This document shows, in pieces, positions 33,801-46,398 of a stretch of 64,000 bases of DNA. The position numbers were made by a program, and so were the translations under genes. This stretch comes from Epiperipatus broadwayi (taxonomy: Eukaryota; Onychophora; Udeonychophora; Euonychophora; Peripatidae): NCBI GenBank assembly GCA_028023455.1, contig JAQFVV010012435.1, forward strand, positions 2,792,001 to 2,856,000. Direction: 5' to 3'. Under the pieces are notes generated by a model that saw only the letters and a program-made list of their open reading frames with translations, had not been told where the DNA came from and did not search any database. Every line of letters begins with the position of its first letter. Positions within the stretch are counted from its first letter, which is position 1.

Positions 33801-36800
33801 TTGTTTTTAATACACTGAAAGTAGCATATAAATTTAAAAAAATATTTTAATATTTTTTTTTAAATTCATATGTTACAGATCTATATATAATCTTATTGAA
33901 TCAGTGGATAACATTTTTTTATGATTATGATAATAATTTAAATAGAAGCACAAATTTTTCTAAAAGCCTTTGCAAGATCCCAAAATGATTTTATTTAATG
34001 TAATAATCACCCAATACAATTAAAATTCTCAAACTAGTTTACAACTGAAATCACTAATCTCTAGTTGAATGAATTTAGATTGACATGGAAGTCAAAGTCT
34101 TAAAATGATATTTTTAGTTAGTTAGATTTTGAACAGCATAATAGAAGTAATGAGTCTATAGATGGTTAATTGCAAACTAAAACTCATTTTTGATGAAGAC
34201 TCCGGTTGGCACTACAATCCTATGTTGATTGATAGAGTGGTATAAATAATTATGTAAGAATTGCTGTTACATTAATCTCCTTTAAGAACAAATACAATGT
34301 AAAAGATTGGTACAGTATTTTTCATTTTTTTCTCAACTTATATTGGCTCAATGATGCCACATACTTTTCCCATCAATTCAATGTCGTAATTATAAAAACA
34401 TTAGCCTGCAAGATATTGTTTCAGTTCATGATGTACACAGATGTTATATGTTATCTAGTGATTATTTAAAATTATTGTTTAAACTTAAGTATTATGCCAG
34501 AGACATAATTTTTCTCTTATTTATTTATAAGCTTATAGGAACCATAAGAATCCATGATGTGATTTTATTGTCAAATTATTGAACACATCATAATTTCATA
34601 ACTTGCAAAGAGAAATCAAAATTTGATCACAGTTATGCTATAAATTACTATATAAATAAAAAACAAGGGTTTTGTATTTATAGTATTTTATAGCATATAA
34701 TCTAGATATTAATATAAGCTTAGCAATCTTGAAGCTTTTTTTAATGGGCTTAGAATTTTTCTTTAAAGAAACTGGTCTTTATCTAATCCAATACTATCAG
34801 AAAATGGGTATCCATTTATTCTTAAACAGAGTTCAAACAAGAATGGAAAAACAGTATAACTATCTACTAAGAAGTCACAAGCCTGAAGAGTTCTATCTTA
34901 TTTTTTTACTCTTCTGATTGGAGGATTATTGCAGTGGGCTTTTATTTAAAGTCAGTTTATAATTTATCATTTGGGATTTCTTTTCATGTTAATTATATGA
35001 GCATAACAATTGTGTTTATACATTTTGGCTTTCTATTATTTTGTAGTCTTATTGATTTGTACATTTTTATACTTCTATATTTAATCAGCCATTTTCAAAA
35101 TTATGTCCCACCTGAACACTCAAGCATACTGTCATAATTATAAATGAGAAAGTGTGGAATTTAAATTTTACTTTTCATCAGAAACTCTCTTTGCTATGCC
35201 ATTTCAATTATCGCTTTATATTCCCAAATGATTCATTATGAATTTACTTAATGATATGAAGTAACAATGATGTTACGTTATATTTTATTAAAAAAATTTA
35301 ATAAAAGAGAATTCACTATATTATTATTTGAAAATCGATTAAATCTTAAAATGCATACACACACTTATGTGTATAAATACAAATTATTATTTTTATATTG
35401 AAAATTCTTATTCAACTATTAAACTTGCTTAACTTATATCAGTTTTTTATTAGAAGATATACATGCATCTTAAGTTAGTCATGTAAAGAGTATTTTACCT
35501 AACTTATTGCATGGAAGTGAGCTTGGATCATCTATCAAGGATCCTCCATAAAGTTCTAAAAATTCAATGGTAAAATTGTAAGACCAAGACTAAAATTTTA
35601 AACTTCCTTGATTGTGAGACTCCTGAATATACTCTTATAAAAGTCCCATCTTTGGTGAAGTGGACATGTTAAACAAATAAACAATATGACATTCCTAAAA
35701 ATATTTTGCTGTGAACTAATACAAAGTAATAGCAGAGACAGATTCCATTTACATTATAATGATTATTTTAAACAAATTTTGAAGAAATATAATATTAACT
35801 CTTTTCATTGGAACAACATGGCTGAGGATCAAAGGTAATGGAGAACTCCATTTAATTGCATATTGATATCATTCAGAAAAAAATATATTTTCTGCAGAAA
35901 AAGTTAAAATAAACCATTAAAAATGTCAAATAATGGAACAACATATTTGTATAATAGGTTATACATGTGGTTCACAGATTATTTATAGTGATCAAAAAAT
36001 TCATCATCATCATAATTATTATTATCATACTTGTTTACAAGTGGCTGCTGCTATTGGTGATGTCATGATGTTATATGTATGAGTATGCTTGGGTATTCAC
36101 ATACTTATACACAGACAATTTTAAAGATAACATATTCCATCACACAACTATAACTGTAATCAAAGCAATTACATTTTTATGAAAAAAATTTTTTTTGACA
36201 TTTAGTGCACTTGGAATAATAATCAGATATCTAATTGCTCAGGAGGTCATGTGATATTTGAGCATCACAGTAGCAGATGAGCTCAACAAACCTATTAAAT
36301 TGCTCCAAACTGAGAATGTTGGTTTTTGTCACTTCACTTTGTCACTGATCAATACAATGATTTTAGCTATTGGGTCTGTTTTTTTAAACCAATGTACCAA
36401 CCAGACAAGTTATTTACTTAGAATAATTTATGACATTTAAACAGTTTTCAATATAAGGATGACTGTTTGATGTTCACACAATAAGATATTATAAGTTGTT
36501 TCAATGTAATATAGTTGATATTAATAAATCAACATAACAATATAGCACAAACTATTATAATAATCTTTAATATCATAAAAAGAAAAGGAAAATGCTGGAT
36601 TCAGTGCCTGTTATGGCTCCTTAATTTGTTAAAAAGGACTGAATCTTAATTTGTTTTTTACTATAAATCTATCAATATTTTTTTGATTATCTCACATAGT
36701 CACCAAACACCTAGCTTTGGATTACTAGAGGAAAATGATATGGAAGTTATAAACACATTACATTATATATAAAGGATGGTTATAGGCACTACTTTTGCCT

Positions 36801-38760
36801 TTGAATCCAAAACCTCTTTGATAATGAAAAAAGCCATAAATAAATCTGGAGATATGGAGTTCATTGCCCTATCAATTGGCCACTACTAATTTTTAGCTTT
36901 TTTTAAATGGTACTAGAATAGAAAATTGGTCTTGTTTTAAATAACAAATTAATGCCACCAGATGTCAAATATAAAAATGAGCATGACATTATCAAAATTT
37001 AAGCATTCATAATTAAACTGGATGAATTTGCTATTATTAATAAATTTATATTAATATAAATGTTATATATGTTATTTTATTATTCTTTAAAATGATTTAT
37101 GAATTCTTTCACTGATTTGATTATTATATATAATTTCAGTTTATACATAAATGGTAATAATACAAGATGTAACCTTAGGGTTTAGGTTTTTCATCTCATT
37201 TATTGAACATTTGAAAAGAAATCAGGAAATTTATCTGTATTTATGATATTCTATTGCCTTCTCAAAAGAGATCCAATGCTGAAACAAACAGACTCCAGTA
37301 AGAATATGAAAAATTGGGATTTTTTTTTAAGACAGACTAGGATTTTATTTTTAATTTAATGATGACACTATCCACAATTTTTCATCTAAACTACAGAAAG
37401 ACATCTCATTATACAGACTGAATCACAATTCTCTTCCATATTATATAGAAATAATATTAAATCATACTTATTTTCATCATTTATCTAAAGTTAGATCAGA
37501 ATTCATTCCTATTGGAATTGATGCAAATATTTTATGAACAACTTTCTTAACTCTAACATATTTTGCTGTTAAATAATATATCCCTATTTATAGCAAAAGT
37601 TCTCATGCTTATCTTCTGGATATTCATTTAAATATTATCATAAGAAATATTGTTTATTCCTTGGTAGTGACTTCCTGATCTCTGGTAACTCAAGATATAT
37701 TTTCATCACCTAAGACTCATCTCATATCAATATTTCTTTTTTGAAAGTCCAACCAAGAATGTAAAATTGAAGAAGATTTGAAACAGGTTTCTTTTTCCAG
37801 TAAAGCTATTTGGCTTTGATCTTCCTAGATGTAATTGAAGTATTATCCACAGATTCAGGACAAACCATAATTGTTATGATTATATGATTCATAAATAAAA
37901 TTTAACAGTCACTGATCTATATAGATGCAGAGAAGGAGACAGCATAAACTTCATTAATGTATAATAGTAAAATTGAAGATGTTAATAAATCCACTAAAGA
38001 ATCTATTCCCTGATTGGAATCTCTGAGTTTTTTTATGACATTTTGTTATAAATTCAACTAATACATCATCATGCTAAATAAATAAATAATTGGAATACAT
38101 TTGGATTATTAGCAGTGAAACATTTTTAAAGCACTTTATTAATTCAAATCAGAATATAGTTTAAATCTTAATTATCATTTATGCATATTAGCAGTTGTAA
38201 TGTATCCTGATTTTTAAACATTTGCTATTTATGTCAAAGATTATATTAAAATAATGAATGAATTCATAGCTAATGAAAACACTTTTTTAGTACTGTTTGA
38301 ATATGCTAAGTAATTAACTTAGTATCAGATCTATTAAAATATGAGCAAAATGTTTTTATTTCTGAATTAGGTAAAAAAATATAAAAATACATCTAGTTAA
38401 ATAAATGAAACTGTCTTTCTTTATTTATCAATTTGGTGTTTGATTGATATTTAATTTTATAATTACTTAGAATTAAGATAAAAAAATGTTTGAATATAAA
38501 TCATGGACAAGAGACTATTGATAATCAATAATTCAATTAAAAGTAAATAAAGGATATATATATAAACAGATTACATTATATATATATATATGGATATATT
38601 TAATGCATGGAATTACCTTCCTTTTGAATGCAATCAGCCTGATAGATTAATTTAGCTATTGGCCTGGGCTGTTGACTTTCATTAGCCACTGTTCTAAGTA
38701 AAGTACTTTTTAATTAAGTAATTATAAATGAATAACTCCAGATATTAAATATTTCCATCC
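30831..38760. other. Long quiet AT-rich region
   Basis: About 8 kb with no recognisable gene and little repeat content. Exceptions are a short hammerhead-family fragment at 31,853-31,935 (AGTAATCAATGGATACC, then CCAGACTGGTTTTTGA), which lacks a CUGANGA core, a CATCATCATCAT run near 36,002, and TA microrepeats near 38,577-38,592. Short ORFs (up to 76 codons) have low-complexity composition. It may be intronic or intergenic host DNA. Confidence 0.5.
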
Positions 38761-38896
38761 AAACCATTTATTAAAAGTTCATTATATATATATATATATA
38801 TTGAAATGAATGTTTTCATAGGTGAATGAAACCATTTATTAAAAGTTCATTATATATATATATATATATTGAAATGAATGTTTTCATAGGTGAATG
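38761..38896. repeat. Perfect tandem duplication, 68-bp period
   Basis: Two copies of a 68-bp unit (AAACCATTTATTAAAAGTTC, a TA run, TTGAAATGAATGTTTTCATA, GGTGAATG) at 38,761-38,828 and 38,829-38,896 look identical, including the length of the TA run. That points to a recent duplication or an assembly artefact. Confidence 0.9.
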
Positions 38897-39054
38897 ATTT
38901 TTTTACAAACATGTTTTTGAGATTAACCATATTTATTAGAATGAAATAAACTTCTTACAAACATTTAGATAAAATAATACTTATCATCAATGGGTGAAAA
39001 TGGATATAGTATATAAAATCATTTCATGTGAGTGTTATATCATGTGATTGTTGA

Positions 39055-42000
39055 ATCATCATCATCATCAACCATTATCAATCCACTGCAGAATGAAGGT
39101 CTTGCCAAGTTCAACCTATCTTCTCTGGTCTTTAGCTTCTCTTCTCCATGTCACCCCTGCACACTTACTTATTTCATCCATCCATCTCACATGTCTTTTT
39201 CTGGGTCTTTTAGAATCTCTTGGAATCCAGTTTAAGATTTAAATTGTCCATCTATTATCATCTCTTTTAGCAATATGTCCAACCCAACTTCACTTTAGTC
39301 TTTTAATTTTTTCAATGAGATCAGAAACATCTGTTTGTTCTCTTACCCATATATTGTGTTTTAGATCTCTTCTTGTTACTCCCAACATGCATCTCTCCAT
39401 ACTTCTTTGAGTGGTCTGAAGTCTCTGTATTGCTCTTCTATTAAGTGTCCAAGTCTCAGATCCATAAGTAAGAACTGGTAAAACACATTTATTAAAAACC
39501 TTTCTTTTCAAACACATAGGCATATTTCCTTTTAGTATCAAGTTATTTCTACCAAAAGCACTCCAACCAAGTTTAATTCTATGATTAATTTCATCCATTA
39601 TGTTTCCATCTGTATTAATAATCTGACCAAGGTATTTGTAGCTGTTCACTTCTTCTAACTCATCATAATCAATCTTTATTTTCATATTTTGAGAAAATCC
39701 ATTAAACATTACTTTAGTCTTTTTAACATTTATCTTTAGTCCTACTTCCCTACTTTCATCTGATAACTCCTGCAACACTTCCTGCTGCTCTAAAGCATTA
39801 TTTGCATAAACAACTACATCATCTACAAAATATAAATGACTTAAATAATCTCCATTTATTTTCACTCATTTAGATTCCCATTTTAATCCTCAAAATATTT
39901 CTTGCAGCACTGCTGTAAAAAATTTTGGAGATATGGAATCACCCTGTCTTACACCCTTTTCAATGTTGAATTTCCTAGTATCATTATGTAATCTAATTGT
40001 TGCTGTTGCATTTTTATAAATATTCTTTAAAATATGACAATATCCTGGATCTATACCTTGATGATCCAATGCTTTAATCACTGAAGAAATGTTTATAGAA
40101 TCAAATGCCTTTTTATAATCTACAAATCCAAAGCATAATGGCAACTCATATTCATTTGTCCTTTCTATAACTTCTTTCAATACCTGGATATGATCTACTG
40201 TACTAAAACCACTTTTAAATCCAGCTTGTTCTTTTGGTTGGTGGAAATCCAATGTTCTCTGTAGACAAGTTGTAATTATCTTGGTAAAAATTTTGTATAA
40301 AACTGATAAAAGGCTGATAGGTCTGTAATTTCTAATATCTTCTTTATCACCTTTTTTAAATATTAATATTAATACTGCATTCTTCCAATCATCTGGTACA
40401 ACTTTATTATTTAGACATTTGGTATATAACTTTGCTAAAAAAATTTCTATTTTTTCACCTGCTTCTTTTAATATATCAATTATAATTCCATCATTACCTG
40501 GAGACTTTCTTTTCTTTCATACATTTAATTGCATGACTCCCTTCTTCATTTAAAATTATGGGCAATTTGGAAGATGTAATAGATATAAGAAATACTTGTT
40601 TTTTATTACTATATAATTCTTGTTATAAGTCTTCTACCCATTTCATGATGTCATCTCTTTTTTTATAATAATTCCATCTTTTTTTCTTATTGCAGATATA
40701 AATTTTCTACCAATATCAAAATGTTGTTTTACACTCTTGAGTCTTTTATTCTCTTCTACAGCTTTCCTTGCTAGTTCACAGTTATACTTTCTTATATCAT
40801 TTTCAATTCTTTTCCGCATCATTTTACAAAATTTCGAGATATTCAATCCTTTTTAATGCATCATTTTTGTATATCTTTATATTACCTCTTTTCTTCATAA
40901 ATTCTCTAGTCTCAGTAGAAATTTTATTGGTCAATTGATGCTTTTTTCTACCAGCTATATTTGTTGCAGTTTTTAAAAGTGAATCAGTTATTTTCATATT
41001 AATTTCATTCAAATCTGAATCATGTTCAAAATCTACTAATATTTGAAACCGATTTGTAAGTTCTAATTTAAATTCATTAGAATGTTTCTGAAGATTAGGA
41101 ATATCAACTATAAATATTGTTTTTCTTAATAATTTTTGCCTCTCTAGTTTTGCATTAATATATATCTTACTAATTGATGATCACTTCCTGTGTTAAATTT
41201 ATTAAGAACATTACAATCTTGAAATATGTATGTTCTGTTAGTCAAAATATAATCCAATTCTGCTGTACCTTCATTTGGATGCTTCCATGTCCATTTTCTT
41301 TTAACATTTTTCTCAAAAAATGAATTCATAATATAAAGTTTTTCTTTTTCTGCAAACTTCACAAGTCTATGTCCTCTCTCATTTTTATTACCATAACCAA
41401 AATTACCCACAGCAGTTTCATCTTTCATTTGTTTACCAATTCTAGCATTAAAGTCTCTCATAACAATTTTAAAATGTTGTTTACTCTGCTCAAAAGTCTT
41501 TTGTATGTCCATATAAAAATCTTCTACTACTTCATCACTATGAGAACTTGTTGGGGCATAAACCTGAATTATCTGCATTTGATATCTGCTATTAAGTTGT
41601 ATAACTAATCTTGCCACCATGTCTGATACACCATCAATCTTCACAATGTTGTTTTTCCACTGTTTATTTATAATAAATTCTACTCCATTTGTATTTCCAA
41701 TATTTATACCATTATAATAGAGAAAGGAGTTTGCTATTAACTGAAAGGAGACCCTTTAATTCCTTTTGGAGGCCTTAAAGGAACTGAGCAGGGCAAATTC
41801 CTAATGTCAACTCCATATGTTCTTGTCATTGCAGCTTTTATTACTATGTGATTATTCATACAGTATACAAACATTGATGGGCTGCTCACCAACATGCATT
41901 AGCCAGTGTGATGAGTTTATTGGCTTTTTACTTCTGACTTTAAGATCAAGAAACACCATGGTCTTTCTTCTCAGTTGCCTGATAAGGCAGAATGAATGTT

Positions 42001-42250
42001 TGTGTAAATGATAAATATTTTTCCAATACATATATACAATTATGACAGACAAAAATAAATCATGGCCCTTATTCCCAGGAGGGTGTAAAGTCATCAACCA
42101 AGGCAATGGTTGGTGGTTGAAGGCAGAGGGTGCTAAAATTTTCGATTGTGGACCCAGGCTGCCATTTGATGATGAATTTTTATTAAGGTACTTACAACTG
42201 CAGATCACTTTCGAGTGAAGAAAGATTGCAAGAATTAGAAGAAGAACTGT
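39055..42250 (-). pseudogene. RTE-type LINE, near full length (endonuclease-RT polyprotein)
   Basis: The best LINE in the window, about 3.2 kb on the minus strand. Reading 5' to 3': a leader around 42,240-41,850 with the GSLGPQSKILAPSAFNHQPL block seen at RTE 5' ends. Next is the AP endonuclease (41,700-41,144) with IIQVYAPTSSHS, MRDFNARIG and GSDHQLVRY. After a linker (41,012-40,643) comes RT with FVDYKKAFDSI (motif A), GVRQGDSISPKFF (motif B) and LYFVDDVVVYAN (motif C, both Asp kept). The C-terminal blocks YKYLGQII and VLTYGSETWTLN follow, then a short (GAT)n tail. The Gly usually before DFN is Arg. Frameshifts and stops split it into at least five pieces, so it is dead, but it is the youngest RTE copy here. 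Other fragments: 5.6-10.1, 19.2, 52.0 and 53.1 kb. Confidence 0.92.
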
Positions 42251-42537
42251 CTTAATATTAAATGGGACATTATTGGACTTTGTAAAGTTAGAAGAAAAGG
42301 TGAAGAGCAATTGATTTAAAAAGTGTTTGTTGAATAGTTTGATTTATATTTAGCAGTATTTTTTATAATTCTTTGTGCTAAGAAATAATACAATTGTAAA
42401 TACTATATCCATGTAATTATCATTTTATACATTTTTACAATCATCTGGGAATAAGTATTATCTTATGGAAAGATTGGTAAGAAAATTATTTTATTCTAAT
42501 AAACATCAGTTACTCCTGTAAACCATCCTTTATAATA

Positions 42538-43345
42538 TATATATACATATAAAGGCAACTCAAGCTAAAAATTTATCTAAAAGTTAACTCTTAATAAAAA
42601 GATCTGAAATTTTTAGACATCTACAAATCTTTAAATTCAGCTCTCCAGCTGAAATAATCATATGGGTCTGAACTTAATTCAGATACATATTAATGGGCTT
42701 AGTAATTTAATTTAGCCAAAGTCCCCAACAACAAAATAATAATAGTAATAAAATCAAATCACATGTCACATGACCTATATAAGCTGCATTTACAAACATG
42801 TAATATAAAGAGCATGCTAATAGCTCTTAACAAGCTTATTTATTTATTTTTTATAATAAATGGATACAAAAGAAATCATTCAAATCATCTTTATCTAGGA
42901 TTGTCCCCATCCACAGACTGATTTTGAGCTAAGGATCTCTTCAGTGAAGAGCTGGGACACTAGATTAAAAAAACAACTCAAGCTCAGCATTTGTCTAAGA
43001 AGATCAAATTTTCAGACATCTACAAGTCATTAAATTCAACTCCCCAACTGAAACAATCATATGGATCTCAACCTAAGCCCATAAATATATGGTGTATCTG
43101 AATTAAGTTTAGACCCATATGATTATTTTACCTGGAGAACTGAATTTAAAGATTTATAGATGTCTAAAAATTTCAAATCTTTTTATTAAGAGTTAATTTT
43201 TAGATAAATGCTTAGCTTGAGTTGATTCTCTTGTAGCAGTTATCATAAAAAAAAATTAGCTTGTTTAGAGCTATTAGCATGCACTTTATATTACACATTT
43301 GTAAATGCAAGCTATATAGATCATGTGACATATGACTTGATGCAT
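42538..43345. mobile_element. Composite fold-back of the hammerhead family
   Basis: Contains module C (42,550-42,720), A (TCACATGTCACATGACC, about 42,763), B (about 42,790-42,840), a hammerhead relic on the minus strand (about 42,905-42,960), a second C (42,970-43,090), an inverted C (43,093-43,230), inverted B and inverted A (ending 43,345). A and B copies at the two ends, and C copies inside, are reverse complements. The relic has CTGAAGA but AAAAT in place of GAAAC. No coding capacity. Confidence 0.7.
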
Positions 43346-43651
43346 TAGTTATCAGTTGGGTAATAAATGTTTTTATAAAAACTGTTGTAAAAGCAATGCA
43401 ATCATTAATATATAATAAGATTAAAGGTTTAATCAATAAACCATAGAACATTTTTTAAAAAAAATATAAAGGTGAGATGAAATAAAAATAAATTAAAATG
43501 ACATATAAATCAGAATATATTCAGTGTTTCTGCAATACTTTTATAATAACATTCATTAACTACTTGATGGTTGTAGAGACCCAGCTATCACTTCAGTATG
43601 TTAGCACTATGAATCATAAATAGATGGACCCAGATGTTGTGAAAATATTCA

Positions 43652-43657
<6 letters not shown>
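43346..43657. other. AT-rich non-coding DNA
   Basis: Nothing recognised. Confidence 0.45.
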
Positions 43658-43687
<30 letters not shown>

Positions 43688-43693
43688 TAAATA

Positions 43694-43754
<61 letters not shown>
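43658..43754. repeat. (TA)n microsatellites
   Basis: Two TA runs (about 43,658-43,682 and 43,700-43,754) separated by an AT-rich spacer. The ORF spanning them is an artefact. Confidence 0.95.
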
Positions 43755-43756
<2 letters not shown>

Positions 43757-44063
43757 CAAATTATTTTTTTATCAAAATTTTAATCATACCAACTTATAAA
43801 TTTAGATGTAACAAATTCTTACTAACTTTTACATCATACTAAAATAATTACCCAATATGTTCTTCTAATTATGGTTTACATACAACATCTGTCTACATAA
43901 TCATATGGTAGCATCACAATGTTAGGTTTAAATCCCTTTGTAATATAAAAAAATAATGATATGATTTTTATAAATGTTAAACATTTAAACATTATAATAA
44001 ATTCTCTTAAGACAAAATTTAAAATTCCAAATTATTATTTTAAACTTTAATATATATATTTTT
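43755..44063. other. AT-rich non-coding DNA
   Basis: Nothing recognised. Confidence 0.45.
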
Positions 44064-44158
44064 TTCATATGTCATAGCATCGGCCGGACACAAACCCACA
44101 ACTATCTGCAACCAACTACTTGCTTGCAAAGCAGCTGTGATGACCTCTTGGCTGAATG
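44064..44158 (-). repeat. tRNA-derived SINE, copy 2
   Basis: On the minus strand: GCCAAGAGGTCATCACAGCT (box A region), GTGGGTTTGTGTCCGGCC (box B-like), GATGCTATGAC, then an A-rich tail (the T run at about 44,060). Collinear with the copy at 233-332, though it has a short extra segment between the boxes. Confidence 0.6.
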
Positions 44159-44194
44159 CAAGTATAGGGTATATACTTAAGATAGATGTATTTA

Positions 44195-44522
44195 TAGAGA
44201 ATTTGAACCCAGATATTCAAGCTCTCTTCAGTCACCCATTCTATCTTATATAATCAATAGACACAAGCATACCCATGTGAAAAAGGTAAATGATCTACAA
44301 TATTCATATTTTGTGCTGAAGGAACACTCTATAGTCTGGATCATCATCTCTTCCACATATATATAATCAGTGCTTGGTTTCTATTGGCATCAACAAGCGC
44401 TTTGAACATTCCATCATCAGATTTTCAATGATATGGATGGTTGAAGAGTTGGAGAGTAGAGAGAATCGAAGCCTGTCCATTAAATTTTGTAGATGTGTAA
44501 TCTTAATGTAAACCAAGCATTG

Positions 44523-44560
<38 letters not shown>
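44195..44560 (-). repeat. PLE-type terminal repeat, copy E, with inverted inner segment
   Basis: The left part matches copies A and B, including a decayed hammerhead zone (minus strand, CTATAGA for CTGATGA, AAAA for GAAA). The segment after AATCAGTGCTTGGTTT (44,365-44,380) is in the opposite orientation to that in copies A and B. It ends in an inverted copy of the same 16 bases at 44,510-44,525 (one mismatch), followed by a TA microsatellite. So the inner part is flipped between short inverted repeats. Confidence 0.65.
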
Positions 44561-44563
<3 letters not shown>

Positions 44564-44585
44564 AATAAATAATTTATCTTTTTAG

Positions 44586-45180
44586 ATTTACAGAAAGAAA
44601 ACACACACGGACAGATATTTACATTTACATTCTCATCATCATCCAACTCAGATAGTTTCTCTAGCCAAAACTCTTTTAAATAGAGCAATTAACCATTCAG
44701 ATAAATCACATCTGAAAGAAGAAATAAATCATATTAATAGTGTTTTATTAGCAAATAGTTATAAATTTATTTAAAAAAACCTTATTTCAAGCCCAAAATG
44801 GACAAAATAGGAAACAAAAAGTTGATAAATCAGCTATTAGAATTTGTGTTCCATATGTAAAAGGAACTACAGACAGCATTGGACATATATTAAAATTCTA
44901 TAATATAAATACAGCATTTTCTACTCATCAAAAGATCAGCAATATAATAACCAAGCCTAAGAATTCAATCCCTCTCTTAATTTAACATTTTTGCTATTGG
45001 TGAAATTTTAACGTTTTTTTTTTTCAAATCAGTGATTGTAGTGCCTCTACAACTGTCTTTCTACCTTTTATCACCCAGTAGATAACTTGTGTGATCAAGT
45101 CAAAACATTGGTATATTAATATTTAAAATATTTTAAAACGGATGAACCCACAAAATATGTCTTTTATATATGCAACCCGT
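44586..45180 (+). pseudogene. Penelope-like element, 3' coding end and 3' UTR, GIY-YIG deleted
   Basis: Translation from 44,589 gives YRKKTHTDRYLHLHSHHHPT, matching the conserved PLE block RKPTHTDRYL just after the RT core, then a linker to about 44,770. A frameshift leads to VPYVKGTTDSIGHILK and ISNIITKPKNSIPL (about 44,855-44,980). Here the copy jumps straight to the 3' UTR (AATTTAACATTTTTGCTATT). The PLE copies at 54.7-56.2 kb have about 310 bp encoding the GIY-YIG endonuclease at this point. The UTR runs to about 45,180 and into a TA/TG microsatellite and terminal repeat. It is 5'-truncated at about 44,586. Confidence 0.85.
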
Positions 45181-45204
45181 GAAAATCTTCGTATCAACAT
45201 ATAC

Positions 45205-45243
<39 letters not shown>

Positions 45244-45420
45244 AGGGAGATGATGATACCAACTGATGAGTGCTGGTTCAGCAAAATACGTTTATTGGAG
45301 ATCACTTATCTTTTCCATATTATGTGGTTATGTGTGTTGGTTATAAAGATGGAGTGGATAACTGAAGATAGCTTGAAAGTCTGTGATAAAATTTTCTGAA
45401 TTATTTTAAACTTTGATTAC
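45181..45420 (+). repeat. PLE terminal repeat, copy F, joined to the PLE coding relic
   Basis: After the PLE 3' UTR come AACCCGTGAAAATCTTCGTA, a (TA)n(TG)n run (45,203-45,242), the hammerhead zone, then AGATCACTTATCTTTT and GCTTGAAAGTCTGTG. The continuity from coding relic to hammerhead repeat ties this repeat family to a Penelope-like element. Confidence 0.75.
45259..45298 (+). ncRNA. Hammerhead ribozyme motif, one core gap
   Basis: Stem I CCAA (45,259-45,262) pairs with TTGG (45,295-45,298). CTGATGA is intact (45,263-45,269). Stem II is TGCTG/CAGCA with loop GTT. Only AAA follows where C-GAAA is expected, so two bases including G12 look deleted. Stem III would be a 2-bp stem, ending in UA (45,293-45,294) as cleavage site. 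Otherwise the same layout as 50,842-50,883. Confidence 0.55.
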
Positions 45421-46398
45421 TATTAATTAATAATCCTCAATGTAGTAAAGCACTACATTGTTTTGTACTCAACCAATAAATGGTATTGATATAGAAAAAG
45501 TTGGTTGTTCATTTATTTTGATGTAATATCAAAGTTGATAAATAAAATTATGTGTGAATTTAATGTCTGGTATAAATTAACTTTAATAAGTAATTTGTTT
45601 AAATAATATTACCAGTTTAGTGTTAGAGTCTTTGGTTTATATTTAATAATATAGACACACAAACACATACCTGGGAGATAATTAATTAAAAATATATATA
45701 CACATTGAAACAACAAAAAATTAAATAACAAGTTTAGGAAAAATACAATGCAATGATAAATCAAATAAAAGAGAAATTTAGAGTAACTATATATCTTATT
45801 GATTATGCATTAAATATGCAAAAAAAAAAAGATTGATTTAGAAATGATACATTACCATACGCATATGCTGGTATGGACATGAAATTTCTGAATCAAATTT
45901 ATTAATTTCTCATGTTTTTTATATATTATTCAATACTTGTCTAAACTGTGGGTTAGGCAAACAATGGTTAAATATTCTGCTGAGATTGCGATGTGTATGT
46001 GTGGTTGCTAAATATAATTTCACTGTCCATTGTATTATATGGCCTAATACCTTGTGCGATATGGTGTATTGGTAGATGGCAGATTGAAGATTTGGATTCT
46101 GGTATCACAATCCATTCTTGTCACAATTATCATTTTTTATGGGCAATAAACTATTAAATTATTTAAAAATTCCATCTGTACTAATTCAATAATCGGTAAT
46201 TATAACATAATTGGGCTTGGCCACTTGATGGCATTGTTGGAAGTCAAAAACAATACAATACAATGTTTGGGACCATGTTATATTTTTAAATCGAATCACT
46301 GTTTCTTTTTTTTTTTTGGTTATTAATTTATTGATTGCTATACCTTTTTTTTCATGCCTTTTTATTAAAAAAGTTGTTTAATTTTAATTTTGTATTTA
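45421..46398. other. AT-rich non-coding DNA
   Basis: No gene seen. A GC-richer patch at about 46,050-46,115 (GTATTGGTAGATGGCAGATT) is not recognised. Confidence 0.45.

Noticed and set aside
34729-35137. Two consecutive ORFs (62 and 67 codons) as a two-exon host gene
   Set aside because: Hydrophobic, low-complexity composition typical of AT-rich DNA, with no recognised domain and no convincing splice sites joining them.
38761-38896. CRISPR-like array
   Set aside because: Two adjacent copies without spacers in a eukaryotic context; a plain tandem duplication.
39032-39242. Plus-strand ORFs with Ser/His-rich starts (also 19,068-19,390)
   Set aside because: They are antisense shadows of the RTE 3' end; the ATC run encodes the Ser/His stretch.
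41369-41608. Plus-strand ORF opposite the RTE endonuclease
   Set aside because: Antisense shadow of a clear endonuclease frame.
41852-42310. 152-codon minus-strand ORF as a separate gene
   Set aside because: Its middle matches the leader typical of RTE elements and it lies directly upstream of the RTE endonuclease, so it is part of that element.
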